64,000 nt of DNA from DATKRB01 sp035532415 (GTDB lineage Bacteria; Actinomycetota; Acidimicrobiia; Acidimicrobiales; RAAP-2), in contig DATKRB010000062.1 of NCBI GenBank assembly GCA_035532415.1, forward strand, positions 1-64,000, written 5' to 3'. The notes beneath the pieces were generated by a model. It did not search any database and was not told where the DNA came from. It saw nothing but the letters and a program-made list of their open reading frames with translations. A program made the position numbers and the translations under genes. This document shows, one piece after another, positions 26,322-34,624 of this stretch (its first letter is position 1; each line of letters begins with the position of its first letter).

Positions 26322-27590
26322 CTACCGACCCGAGCAGCAAATCGGAGATGCCCGATCTGGCGGACCGTACCTCATGGCATCGAAGGCGACGTCCGCCATC
26401 CCGAAACCGGGTTCAACCAGCCGAGGACCGTAATGATCGACAGGAGCACGCCGCATCATCAGCGAGTGGTAGACGCCCGCCGCGCTGATGTCCCCCGCCA
26501 GCTGAGCTCCGACCACGCGGCCGTCCGAGAGGTAGACCGCACGCACGTCGCCGCCGTCCTGCCAGCGGAGCACCTCGTCGAAATCGGCGATCGATCCCAT
26601 CGCCACGATCGGGACGCCGAGGTGCTTGAGACTGTTCATCGCCTCGGCACCGTCGTAGCGGAGCCCAGCACCGAGCAGGTTCGCCACGGCGATCGGTGCT
26701 TGGGTCACCGCATTGGGGAAGATCGCGTGCACGTATCGCTCACCGGTGCGCCAGTCCGCCGCCTCGGCCACGTCTCCGGCGGCGACGATTCCCGGAACCG
26801 ACGTCGCCAGACCGTCATCGACGTAAATCCCCCATCCGGTCTGGATCTCCGTGCCCTCGAGGAACTCCGTATGGGGCTTCACCCCGGTGGCCGCGACGAC
26901 CAAATCAGCGTCGAGTCGACTGCCATCGGCCAACCTGACACCAGTTGCCGTGCTGTCCCCGACAATCGCTTCGGCTTGCACCCCGAGCCTGAGGGTCACG
27001 CCCCTGGCCTTGAGGGCAGTCTCGGCGATCGTCGAGGTGACCGGATCGAGCACCCGCGGCATCACCCAGCGGCGGCGACCGATGACCGTGACGTCCACCC
27101 CCAGGTCAGCCAGGAGGAGCGAGAGCTCAATACCGATGAAGCCGTTCCCGACGATGAGGGCGCTCTTCGCCTCACCCCGGCGAACCCGCTCGATCAGCTC
27201 GGTGGCTGCGCTCAGTGATTTGAAGTCGAGCACGCCTGGCAGGTCGGCTCCGTCAAGGGGGGCGTACACGCGGCTGCCCGACGCCACGACGAGGCCCTCG
27301 AACCCGATGCGCTCTCCGCCGGAGAGCTCCACCTCATGGGAATCAGTGTCGACGCCGACGACTCGAGCGGCTCGGCGCTCGTCGATCCCGAAGCGCTCAG
27401 CCACGTCGCGCTCCTTCCAGAAGAGGGTGTCCTCGCGCCCAGTGAGAAAGTGGTCGGCCATGGCCGGCGGCGAGTAGGGCGCGAACGGCTCCGTCGAGAG
27501 CGCCACCACCGAGCCCGTGGGATCGAGTCGGCGCAGCGTGATCGCCGCCGTGATCCCTGCCGGCCCGGTCCCGATCACGACGGCCCGCAT
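26322..27590 (-). CDS. FAD/NAD-dependent oxidoreductase of the CODH operon
   Basis: 422 residues from ATG at 27590, which overlaps the cooC stop by one base. Two Rossmann motifs are clear: FAD at the N-terminus (VIGTGPAGITAAITLRRL) and NAD(P) in the middle (ALIVGNGFIGIELSLLLADLG), plus the later FAD motif VPGIVAAGDVAEA. It belongs to the pyridine-nucleotide disulphide reductase/NADH oxidase fold, without a redox-active CxxxxC. CooS-CooF-flavoprotein clusters (often called FNOR) are known from anaerobes, where this enzyme is thought to pass electrons from CO via ferredoxin to NAD(P). Last gene of the operon; the IS ends 72 nt beyond its stop. Confidence 0.82.
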   Translation of the reverse strand: MRAVVIGTGPAGITAAITLRRLDPTGSVVALSTEPFAPYSPPAMADHFLTGREDTLFWKERDVAERFGIDERRAARVVGVDTDSHEVELSGGERIGFEGLVVASGSRVYAPLDGADLPGVLDFKSLSAATELIERVRRGEAKSALIVGNGFIGIELSLLLADLGVDVTVIGRRRWVMPRVLDPVTSTIAETALKARGVTLRLGVQAEAIVGDSTATGVRLADGSRLDADLVVAATGVKPHTEFLEGTEIQTGWGIYVDDGLATSVPGIVAAGDVAEAADWRTGERYVHAIFPNAVTQAPIAVANLLGAGLRYDGAEAMNSLKHLGVPIVAMGSIADFDEVLRWQDGGDVRAVYLSDGRVVGAQLAGDISAAGVYHSLMMRRAPVDHYGPRLVEPGFGMADVAFDAMRYGPPDRASPICCSGR

Positions 27591-28474
27591 CAGGGGGCTG
27601 CCCCAGCGGCGCTCACCACTCCGGGCAGCAGTCTCTCCGCCAGCCCCACCACCGCGTCGGCGAAGGCCGAGCCCTCGAGTAGCCGGTCGACGCTCGGCTC
27701 GCACGTCAGCACGGACGAGTCGAACGGCAGAGAGGTGATGGATGCGAAGGCGAATCCTCCGAGGTCGACCACGTAACGAAACGCCCGTTCGAGATCGTCG
27801 TCCGACCTCGAACGGTTCACCACCAGATGGATCGAGTCGATCCCCAGCTCCGCCGCCAGTCGGGCCGACTCGATCCCCACCTGAACCGCATTGAAGGTGG
27901 GGTCCACCACGACGAGGGCGGTGTCGAAGCCCCGTGCCAGGGAGCGCCCGAAGTGCTCGACGCCGGCATGGGTATCCATGACGACAACGTCCTCGGAGTG
28001 CACGTGCATCCCGGCGACCGCCGCCGAGATCAGCGCCGTCTCGGGACAGAGACAGCCCCCACCGGCCTGTGCGACTCCACCCATGACGACCAGGCGCACC
28101 CCGTCCGGAGCCAATACCGAGAGTCGATCCACGAGGTCCGTCGTCTCGGGGTTGAGGCGGAGCATCGACCCCGACCCCTCACCGGGGCGTGCACCGGTCT
28201 TCTCCTCCACGTAGTCGGCATTCTCGGCGACAGGGACGATCTCGGAAATCTCGATCGGGGCGAGACCAAGGGTGGCAGCGAGGTTGCGCTGCTCATCGGC
28301 ATCGACGGCGACGACACCTACTCCCCGACGAGCCAACTCACGAGCCATCAATGCGCTGAGCGTCGACTTGCCGACACCGCCCTTGCCGACCACGACGATC
28401 CGGGTCCCGCCTGGGAGCGCTGTCAACTCCGAGGGTGAGGCAGCCGAACCGTGTTCTCCACAGGTTTCACACAT
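27590..28474 (-). CDS. cooC: CooC-type nickel-insertion ATPase for CO dehydrogenase
   Basis: 294 residues from ATG at 28474, overlapping the cooS end by 8 nt. MinD/ParA-like NTPase with the deviant Walker A GKGGVGKST at residues 30-38 and the switch motif VVMDTHAGVEHFGRS. CooC dimers bind nickel through a CxC motif; here it is C141-L-C143 in AGGGCLCPETA. CooC matures the Ni-Fe-S C-cluster of CooS at the expense of ATP. The N-terminus has an extra CETC pair not needed for the fold. Context next to cooS makes the assignment firm. Confidence 0.9.
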   Translation of the reverse strand: MCETCGEHGSAASPSELTALPGGTRIVVVGKGGVGKSTLSALMARELARRGVGVVAVDADEQRNLAATLGLAPIEISEIVPVAENADYVEEKTGARPGEGSGSMLRLNPETTDLVDRLSVLAPDGVRLVVMGGVAQAGGGCLCPETALISAAVAGMHVHSEDVVVMDTHAGVEHFGRSLARGFDTALVVVDPTFNAVQVGIESARLAAELGIDSIHLVVNRSRSDDDLERAFRYVVDLGGFAFASITSLPFDSSVLTCEPSVDRLLEGSAFADAVVGLAERLLPGVVSAAGAAP

Positions 28475-30434
28475 TGTCCCAACGCTCCGAACCGATGCCG
28501 GCAAGTGCGCCCGCCGAGACGGCGCGTACCTCGTCGGGCTCGACGAATGGCAGGCCCAATCCTTGCCGCTTCGTCTCGATGTGGCGGCGGATCAGAAGGG
28601 CGGCCTTCGCTGGGTCCGGCTCGACCGCGAACTTCGCTCCGACAACGCCGTCGAGGCCGTTGGCCAGGAGGTCGACTACGTTCGGACTCCCAAAGATCGG
28701 CGGCTGGACGCCCAGCACCGTGGTGATCCCCGAAGCCACCACGTAAACACCGATGGCCACCGCCTTCTCCGAGTACCACTCCGGCGCCGCACCGGCGAGC
28801 GGCAACTGCTCGATGTCGACGCCGAGGTAGTCGGCCAAGGCGGCGGCCAAGACCATGACGCGGCTGTTGTCCACGCAACTGCCCATGTGCAAGACCGGCG
28901 GGATCCCGAGCGCCTCACAGACCGAACGCAGCCCAGGTCCCGCCAGCGCCGCAGACTCAGGCAGCATCTGGCCGGCCTTGCCGTTGGCGACCGCAGCACA
29001 CCCGGTCACCAGCACCAAGATGTCGTTCTCGATCAGGCGACGGGTCAGCTCGATGTGCTCGAGATCCTGGGGCAGCTTGGGGTTGTTACAGCCCACGACG
29101 GCGACGGCCCCCCGGATGGTCCCCGCCGCGATGGCGTCGACGAGCGGCTTTGGCGAGCCCCCGAGGGCGCCCAGGATCGCCTCGACGGAGAAGCCGCCCA
29201 TCATCCGCACCGGTTTGACCGGGATCCGAACGCGCTCGTGGTTGCGGTTCGGGTAAGCCTCCACGGCCATCCGGACGATCTGGGTGGCGATCTCGGCGCC
29301 GCGCTTGGGATCGAACGAGACGTGGGTGGCACCAGAGAACTTCGCCTTGTCTGCCGTCGAGATGACCTGGGTGTGGTAGCACTTGGCCACCTCAACCACG
29401 GCGGGCATGATGCACTGGTAGTCCACCACCATGGCCTCGAGTGCCCCCGTGATCAGAACGAGCTCCTGCATCAGGTGGTTTCCCGCCATGGGGATCCCCC
29501 GTCTCATCAGCAGCTCGTTGCCCGTGCAGCAGAGGCCGACCACGTTGATCCCGGTGGCCCCATATGAGCGTGCCAGCTCGAGCGCCTCAGGGTCCCGCGC
29601 GGCGGTGACGATCACATCCGACAGCATCGGGTTGTGCCCGTGCATGGCGATGTTCACCTGGTCGGTTCGAAGCACGCCGAGATTGACCTCCGCCGTAACC
29701 GGCTTCGGGGTCCCGAACATGACGTCGGAGAGCTCCGTGGCGATCATCGATCCGCCCCATCCGTCGGAGAGTCCGGTCCTGAGCCCGTGGAGCAAGGTGT
29801 TCACGTAGTCGTTGTCCACCCCCATGTGGGTGCGGTGCAGCATCTCGACATTCTCGCGGTCGACACCCCTCGGCGTGATCCCGAGCGACTCCCACTTCGC
29901 CTGCCTCACCTCGGGGGCGCGCTGGGCGAACGAGAGAGACCCCTTGAGCGAGCCATAGTCGCCCATCAGGACATCCGCCACCTCGATCGCCACCTCCCGG
30001 ATGGACCGGCTCTCCGTCGACACACCAAGCTCCGCCGCGATGCTCAGCAGTTTCGTCTCGTCCGCGATCGCGTAGCCGGTGGTCTCGCCACGAGCCAGGG
30101 AGCCGAACGTCTCGAGGATGTCCCTGCCGTGGTCCGCGTGCGCAGACGCGCCGGCTGCGATCGTCCGTCCGAGGTTCCGGGCCACGATGACATCGGCATC
30201 GGCACCACAGACGCCTCGCTGCGGGCCTTCCCCGAACGGGTCGATGCGGCACGGACCCATCGCGCAGTTCCGACAGCTCAACCCCAAAGAGCAGTAGCCG
30301 CACTGCGGCTGCTGGGCCGCCAGGCGATCCCAGACGGTGTCGATGCCCTCCGCACGGGCCACGTCGATCATCGCCTGGGCGTCCTCATTGATCGTGAGCC
30401 GCTCATTTCGATCCTTGGGGGTCGCTCTGCTCAT
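28467..30434 (-). CDS. cooS: Anaerobic nickel-iron carbon monoxide dehydrogenase, catalytic subunit
   Basis: 655 residues from ATG at 30434 (MSRATPKDRN), overlapping the cooF stop by 4 nt (ATGA). Oxidises CO to CO2 reversibly. C-cluster ligands are all present: H265 in MHGHNP, C303 in LCCTGNE, C341 in DYQCIMP, C449 in VVGCNNPK, C479 in VTGCAAVANGKAG and C520 in HMGSCVDNSR, with the base K557 in YSEKAVAIG. B-cluster cysteines C54, C57, C62 and C76 are present. At the dimer-interface D-cluster the motif is C45-GY-C48 (CX2C) and the usual later cysteine is S53. The enzyme therefore looks active. Cytoplasmic homodimer in known relatives. Confidence 0.95.
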   Translation of the reverse strand: MSRATPKDRNERLTINEDAQAMIDVARAEGIDTVWDRLAAQQPQCGYCSLGLSCRNCAMGPCRIDPFGEGPQRGVCGADADVIVARNLGRTIAAGASAHADHGRDILETFGSLARGETTGYAIADETKLLSIAAELGVSTESRSIREVAIEVADVLMGDYGSLKGSLSFAQRAPEVRQAKWESLGITPRGVDRENVEMLHRTHMGVDNDYVNTLLHGLRTGLSDGWGGSMIATELSDVMFGTPKPVTAEVNLGVLRTDQVNIAMHGHNPMLSDVIVTAARDPEALELARSYGATGINVVGLCCTGNELLMRRGIPMAGNHLMQELVLITGALEAMVVDYQCIMPAVVEVAKCYHTQVISTADKAKFSGATHVSFDPKRGAEIATQIVRMAVEAYPNRNHERVRIPVKPVRMMGGFSVEAILGALGGSPKPLVDAIAAGTIRGAVAVVGCNNPKLPQDLEHIELTRRLIENDILVLVTGCAAVANGKAGQMLPESAALAGPGLRSVCEALGIPPVLHMGSCVDNSRVMVLAAALADYLGVDIEQLPLAGAAPEWYSEKAVAIGVYVVASGITTVLGVQPPIFGSPNVVDLLANGLDGVVGAKFAVEPDPAKAALLIRRHIETKRQGLGLPFVEPDEVRAVSAGALAGIGSERWDNV

Positions 30435-31150
30435 CGTGGCCCTCCTTCGCTCTCGGTCGTCTCTGGCACGATGCTCCCGAGACGACTCTCCTGACGCGCG
30501 CCGGGAGAGGCGCTCCGTCGGTTGACCTCGCCCGCCGCGTCGGCAGCGCTCGCCATGGCCTCGCCCCATTGTCGCCATCCGGCGAGGGGGTCCGGCACGT
30601 TCGGTGCACTGAGCGTCTGCGCTGTGGCGGCCAGGACTGCGCCCGTCTGGCGCAGCCGTCCTGCAGCCACCAGCTCGTTGAGCTCACCGAAGACCAGCGC
30701 ATCGACCTTGCAGACCTCGGAGCACGCTGGCTCCTCGCCGGCATTTAGCCGCTCGACGCACCCGTCGCACTTCACAGCCACGGAGGTCGCCGGTCCCGGC
30801 CCGTCGGCCAAGGGGTAGAAGGTCAGCACGTCGAAGGGGCATACCACCGCGCACATCGCACATCCGATGCAGCGCTTGGGGTTCACAAGTACCACGCCGT
30901 TCTCAACGTCACGGGTGATCGCTGCGGTCGGGCAGACGCCCAGACACGGCGCAGGATCGCAGTGCCGACACCGATTAGGGAACGAGAGCCCGAACATCGG
31001 ACCGGGTTCGACGTGCACGCGTTTGCGGGGGATCGGCGTCTCGAGGAACGCGACGGCCCCATCATGGCTGACTGAGTGCTCCACGGCGCATGCCAACTCG
31101 CACTGCAGACAGCCGATGCACCGCTCGGGATTCACGAACACGGTCTCCAC
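30431..31150 (-). CDS. cooF: CooF-type ferredoxin-like 4Fe-4S electron-transfer protein
   Basis: 239 residues from GTG at 31150, chosen because AAGGGGG lies about 6 nt upstream; an ATG 39 nt further up is the alternative. Four cysteine groups fit four [4Fe-4S] clusters: CIGCLQCELAC, CRHCDPAPCLGVC, CIGCAMCAVVC and CDGC...CSEVC. This is the CooF/HycB/DmsB-like pattern. It would carry electrons from CooS to the flavoprotein at the other end of the operon. The last 70 residues are a low-complexity tail. First gene of the operon. No CO-sensor gene (cooA or rcoM) is in the window. Confidence 0.85.
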   Translation of the reverse strand: METVFVNPERCIGCLQCELACAVEHSVSHDGAVAFLETPIPRKRVHVEPGPMFGLSFPNRCRHCDPAPCLGVCPTAAITRDVENGVVLVNPKRCIGCAMCAVVCPFDVLTFYPLADGPGPATSVAVKCDGCVERLNAGEEPACSEVCKVDALVFGELNELVAAGRLRQTGAVLAATAQTLSAPNVPDPLAGWRQWGEAMASAADAAGEVNRRSASPGARQESRLGSIVPETTESEGGPR

Positions 31151-31323
31151 GGGCCGCCCCCTTGCACTCAACCCGGCGCCCCATACCATGGCGCCACTGG
31201 GAACCGTACGCCCGAAGTCAGCAGATCTCTAGAGCCAAAGGTCACACGAGTACCTCGGAGATGCCGGGTGGGTGTGCAGACAGCCGGTTATGTCTCCCCC
31301 GTGATCGAGGGGAGATCGTCCGG

Positions 31324-31725
31324 CTAGAGCACCTCAGCCATAAGGTCGCGAACCCGTCGATCGATGTCGTCGATGATGGGGCGGACCTCCTCGACGGGCT
31401 TACCGGCCGGGTCCACGAGCTCCCAGTCGAGGTAGCGCTTGCCCGGGTAGACCGGGCACGTGTCACCACAACCCATGGTCACGATGACGTCGGCCTCGCG
31501 GGCGGTCTCGTCGGTCAGTGGCTTCGGGAAGTCCTTGGAGACGTCGAGGCCCCGCTCCTCCAGGATCGCCACGACCGAGGGGTTGAGCTGGTTGCCGGGC
31601 TCGGAGCCTGCGGACTCGACCCGGATGTCCCCGTTCGCATAGTGGTCGAGGAGGACCCGAGCAGCCAGGCTGCGTCCAGAGTTGTGGATGCAGAGGAACA
31701 GTACGACTGGCCTTTCGTCTCTCAC
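31324..31725 (-). CDS. arsC: Thioredoxin-coupled arsenate reductase (low-molecular-weight phosphatase fold)
   Basis: 133 residues. Reduces arsenate to arsenite for export. The P-loop CIHNSGRS (C12) is the CX5R nucleophile motif. VESAGSEPGNQLNPSVVAILEERG matches LMW-PTP-type ArsC, and TMGCGDTCPVYPGKRYLDWELVDPAG contains the redox cysteines and the catalytic Asp region. The start overlaps the acr3 stop by 4 nt, so the two are translated together. Convergent or shared regulation with cooF is unlikely: 173 nt separate it from the cooF start. Confidence 0.92.
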   Translation of the reverse strand: MRDERPVVLFLCIHNSGRSLAARVLLDHYANGDIRVESAGSEPGNQLNPSVVAILEERGLDVSKDFPKPLTDETAREADVIVTMGCGDTCPVYPGKRYLDWELVDPAGKPVEEVRPIIDDIDRRVRDLMAEVL

Positions 31726-32840
31726 CGTGCCTCCAATGTTGGTTGAGATGACGACGAGTTGTAGTGGCGTTTGGCCCGGAGGGACACGTACACCAGTCCG
31801 ACGAGGACCGGAACCTCAATGAGCGGTCCGACGACACCGGCGAGCGCTTGGCCGCTGGTGACGCCGAAGACGCCGATGGCCACTGCGATGGCCAACTCGA
31901 AGTTGTTGCCGGCTGCAGTGAACGACAGCGTGGCCGTCCGCTCGTACGGGAGCCCGATCGCCTTGCCGTACGCGAACGATCCGAACCACATGATGGCGAA
32001 GTAGGCCAGGAGTGGCAGCGCGATGCGGGCGACGTCTGCAGGGCGCGACGTGATCGTGTGGCCCTGGAGGGCGAAGAGGATGACGATCGTATAAAGCAGC
32101 CCATAAAGGGCGAAGGGAGCGATGCGGGGGATCAGCTTGGTCTCGTACCACTCCCGACCTCGTCTTCGTTCACCGACCGTTCGGGTCAGGTAGCCCGCCA
32201 CGAGCGGGATCCCGAGGAAGATGGCGACGGTCTCGGCGATCTTCCAGATCGAGAGGTCCAGCCCCGCGGTGCTGAGCCCGAGCCAACCTGGCAGGACCTT
32301 GAGGTAGAAGAAGCCGAGCAGGGCGAAGGCGACTACCTGAAAGAGCGAGTTGAGGGCTACCAGCACCGCTGCGGCCTCCCGGTCACCGCGGGCGAGCTCG
32401 TTCCAGATGAGGACCATGGCGATGCAGCGGGCGAGGCCGACGATGATTATCCCGGTCCTGTAGGCGGGGAGGTCGGGCAGCATCAGCCACGCCAGCGTGA
32501 ACATGACCAGAGGCCCGATCACCCAATTGATGACAAGCGAGGAGACCAGCAGCCGCCGGTCCCGGGTCACCGTGCCGAGCTCGTCGTAGCGAACCTTGGC
32601 GAGCACCGGGTACATCATCACCAGGAGACCGATGAAGATCGGCAGCGATGTCCCCGAAGTCACCTGGACCGCGTTGAGGCGGGTGTTCAGGCTGGGGATG
32701 GCCCGGCCGAGCACGAGCCCAATGGCCATCGCCAAGAGGATCCAGAGCGGCAGGAACCGGTCGAGGAACGACAGCTGGGCGATAACCGGCGCCTCGTGCT
32801 CGCTCACCTCCGTCATCTGCCCGGAAGCCGTATCGCTCAT
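31722..32840 (-). CDS. acr3: Arsenite efflux permease, ACR3 family
   Basis: 372 residues with about ten membrane segments. Exports arsenite using the ion gradient. ACR3 signatures: SLPIFIGLLVMMYPVLAKVRYDEL, LINWVIGPLVMFTLAWL, GLARCIAMVLIWNELARGD (the essential membrane cysteine) and SFAYGKAIGLPYERTATLSFTAAGNNFELAIAVA (the conserved Glu). Located between the cadI/arsI-like gene (39 nt) and arsC (4 nt overlap) and transcribed with them. Confidence 0.93.
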   Translation of the reverse strand: MSDTASGQMTEVSEHEAPVIAQLSFLDRFLPLWILLAMAIGLVLGRAIPSLNTRLNAVQVTSGTSLPIFIGLLVMMYPVLAKVRYDELGTVTRDRRLLVSSLVINWVIGPLVMFTLAWLMLPDLPAYRTGIIIVGLARCIAMVLIWNELARGDREAAAVLVALNSLFQVVAFALLGFFYLKVLPGWLGLSTAGLDLSIWKIAETVAIFLGIPLVAGYLTRTVGERRRGREWYETKLIPRIAPFALYGLLYTIVILFALQGHTITSRPADVARIALPLLAYFAIMWFGSFAYGKAIGLPYERTATLSFTAAGNNFELAIAVAIGVFGVTSGQALAGVVGPLIEVPVLVGLVYVSLRAKRHYNSSSSQPTLEAR

Positions 32841-32879
32841 CTCTCGCCCTTCTGTGTGACGGATCGACTGATCGACTGA

Positions 32880-33368
32880 TCAGCAGCAGGAGGACTGGCT
32901 GGCCGTCGGGGCTCCGACCTTCAAGGGAACGCTCTGGATGGCCTCGGGGATGCAGCAGGTGCCGTCACCGGAGACCCCTGACTCGGCAGGGGCATCGGCG
33001 AGCACCGTGTAGACCTCCCACGGAGCGCCGTCGGGGTCGTTGACCCAGACCTTGTCCTGAACGGCGTAGCAGCAGGTCGTCTGGTCCTCGACCTCGGTAT
33101 CCAGACCCTCGTCGCTCAGGCGCCCCGTCGCGGCAGTCACCTCGCCGGTGGTCTCCACCTCCACGCCCAGGTGGTTCAGCGCACCAGCGGGCCCGGTGCC
33201 TCGGGCGTCGGCGACCTCCATGAGGACGAGCTTGAGCGGGGGGTCGGCGATGGCGAAGTTGGCGTACCCAGGCCGCAGCTTGGCCGGCTCGGTGTTGAAG
33301 AGCTGGGAGTAGAAGTCGATGGCCTCGTCAAGATCAGAGACGTTCAGAGCAAGCTGCACACGCGACAT
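32880..33368 (-). CDS. ArsI/CadI-family vicinal-oxygen-chelate metalloprotein
   Basis: 162 residues from ATG at 33368 after a strong CTGGAGG site. Glyoxalase/VOC fold: VQLALNVSDLDEAIDFYSQLF, PGYANFAIADPPLKLVLME, LNHLGVEVE and WEVYTVLAD. The paired cysteines in DQTTCCYAVQDKVW are those used by ArsI C-As lyases and found in mycobacterial CadI. Two more CC pairs (GTCCIPEA and the very end SSCC) are in the tail. It starts VQLALNV, lacking the first His ligand, as in CadI. It either binds thiophilic metals or cleaves methylarsenite; the sequence cannot decide. First gene of the arsenic operon. Confidence 0.85.
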   Translation of the reverse strand: MSRVQLALNVSDLDEAIDFYSQLFNTEPAKLRPGYANFAIADPPLKLVLMEVADARGTGPAGALNHLGVEVETTGEVTAATGRLSDEGLDTEVEDQTTCCYAVQDKVWVNDPDGAPWEVYTVLADAPAESGVSGDGTCCIPEAIQSVPLKVGAPTASQSSCC

Positions 33369-33385
33369 GGGGACCTCCAGATAGA

Positions 33386-33435
33386 TTGGCAGATGTCGAT
33401 ACGACCAGTATGGTCTATCCATCGATAGATGTCAA
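33386..33435. promoter_or_regulatory. Overlapping divergent arsR / cadI-acr3-arsC promoters with operator
   Basis: Minus strand: TTGACA (33430-33435), 17-nt spacer, CATACT (33407-33412). Plus strand: TTGGCA (33386-33391), 17-nt spacer, TATGGT (33409-33414). The two -10 boxes overlap. An inverted repeat CTATC-N4-GATAG at 33415-33428 sits in the minus-strand spacer and just after the plus-strand -10, where ArsR binding would block both promoters. Confidence 0.65.
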
Positions 33436-33449
33436 TGAAAGGTGGGCTC

Positions 33450-33797
33450 ATGGTGAAGGTTGCGACGAAGCCCCAGGACGCAACGAGCCAGCTGAGCTGC
33501 ACCCCGATGACAGGGGAGTCCCTCTCGGCGTCAGAGGCAGAGGACCTTGCGAGCATCTTCGCTGCACTCGGTGACCCCGTGCGCCTCCGGCTCTTCTCGA
33601 TGGTCGCAGCACAGGGCGAGGCATGCGGCTGCCACCTCGAAGGTCCCCTGGAGCGCAGCCAGCCCACGATCTCGCACCACACCAAAATCCTCGCTGAGGC
33701 CGGGTTGATCGTCGGAGAGAAGCGTGGGCGATGGGTCTGGTGGAGCGTCGTGCCCGAGCGCCTCGATGTCGCAGCGAGGGTCCTGCGGAGGTCCTGA
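33450..33797 (+). CDS. arsR: ArsR-family metal-sensing repressor
   Basis: 115 residues from ATG at 33450, after AAAGGTGGG; an ATG 21 nt upstream inside the operator is less likely. Winged-helix fold: ASIFAALGDPVRLRLFSMVA, then RSQPTISHHTKILAEAGLIVGEKRGRWVWW (recognition helix and wing). Cysteines in GEACGCHLE, at the usual alpha3 position, could bind As(III) or Cd(II), and an N-terminal Cys lies in QLSCTP. Divergent from the cadI-acr3-arsC operon across an 81-nt region with overlapping promoters, so it most likely represses both directions until metal binds. Confidence 0.9.
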   Translation: MVKVATKPQDATSQLSCTPMTGESLSASEAEDLASIFAALGDPVRLRLFSMVAAQGEACGCHLEGPLERSQPTISHHTKILAEAGLIVGEKRGRWVWWSVVPERLDVAARVLRRS

Positions 33798-33928
33798 AGT
33801 CCAGGCTCGCTGGAACCCCCGACCCTCTGTCCACCCATCCGGCCGTACGGGACGGTCATCGGCAGTGATCGTCGTCGCTCCATGCCCGGTGAACCCGCCG
33901 CTCACCTGAAGCTGGCCCTCGAAGCGAG

Positions 33929-34624
33929 TCAGGTGGCCGACGCCGTTCGTACTTGGTGGAGGCCGATACCTGGTTGTTCGATGTTCCGTATCAGGTTCGC
34001 GAACTGACGCGTCTGCATCGTCCAGTGAACCGGGGGGTAGACCCAGAAGTTGAGAAAGCGTTCCAGACCACGGGGACGAATGGACTGGTATCCGCTGACC
34101 ACAAGACGCGTCCGGTCGCCAGAGAGCTCCTCCAAGAGGAAGCCCCACAGGCCATCCATGAAAAACCGCGGGCGTAGTTGAGTTGGGTCGAGCATCCGGC
34201 CACGGAGATCCGTCAAGCCGCGCAATCCCAAGAATCGTCGAGGTTCGAGCGCCGCCACCTCCCACGCGTCAATTGGGCCACCGGGTGACCAGGCCGACAA
34301 GCGGGCTCCGACGGAGACGTGCTGCCACTCGGAGTGGACTTCATGAGCACTGGGACGACCTCCGTTATCCAGGCGATCCCAGGAGTACCATCCGGCTCGG
34401 TCCCAGCCCATCTGGACAAGCCAAGGCCAAACCTGCGCCGGTGGCGCTTCGATCGTGGTGGCCATGGTCGCAGCTCGCGTGCCATCTGGGATCAGCTCAC
34501 GTCCGGGGTAGGTCCGAGCCACTTCATCCTCGGTGGCCCCCCAGCGGACCAATCGAGGGCGCAGACCAAGTCCGTAGACAACTGCAGCCAGGCCCCCCAA
34601 CCCGGCGAGCTTGCGCCAAGACAT
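33929..34624 (-). CDS. SRPBCC-family membrane-associated protein
   Basis: 231 residues. The N-terminus has a hydrophobic segment (AGLGGLAAVVYGLGL) followed by a START-like SRPBCC domain: TMATTIEAPPAQVWPWLVQMGWDRAGWYSWDRLDN, DAWEVAALEPRRFLGL and RTRLVVSGYQSIRP. These lipid or hydrophobic-ligand pockets are common in actinobacteria, often with this PPAQVWPWLVQMG signature. The ligand is unknown. The ATG directly follows a TGA that closes an upstream open frame, suggesting a former gene partner there. Confidence 0.78.
   Translation of the reverse strand: MSWRKLAGLGGLAAVVYGLGLRPRLVRWGATEDEVARTYPGRELIPDGTRAATMATTIEAPPAQVWPWLVQMGWDRAGWYSWDRLDNGGRPSAHEVHSEWQHVSVGARLSAWSPGGPIDAWEVAALEPRRFLGLRGLTDLRGRMLDPTQLRPRFFMDGLWGFLLEELSGDRTRLVVSGYQSIRPRGLERFLNFWVYPPVHWTMQTRQFANLIRNIEQPGIGLHQVRTASAT

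Noticed and set aside
31151..31323. Possible CooA/FNR-type CO-sensor site upstream of cooF
   Set aside because: A single TGTGACC half-site is present but no matching inverted half at the right distance was found.
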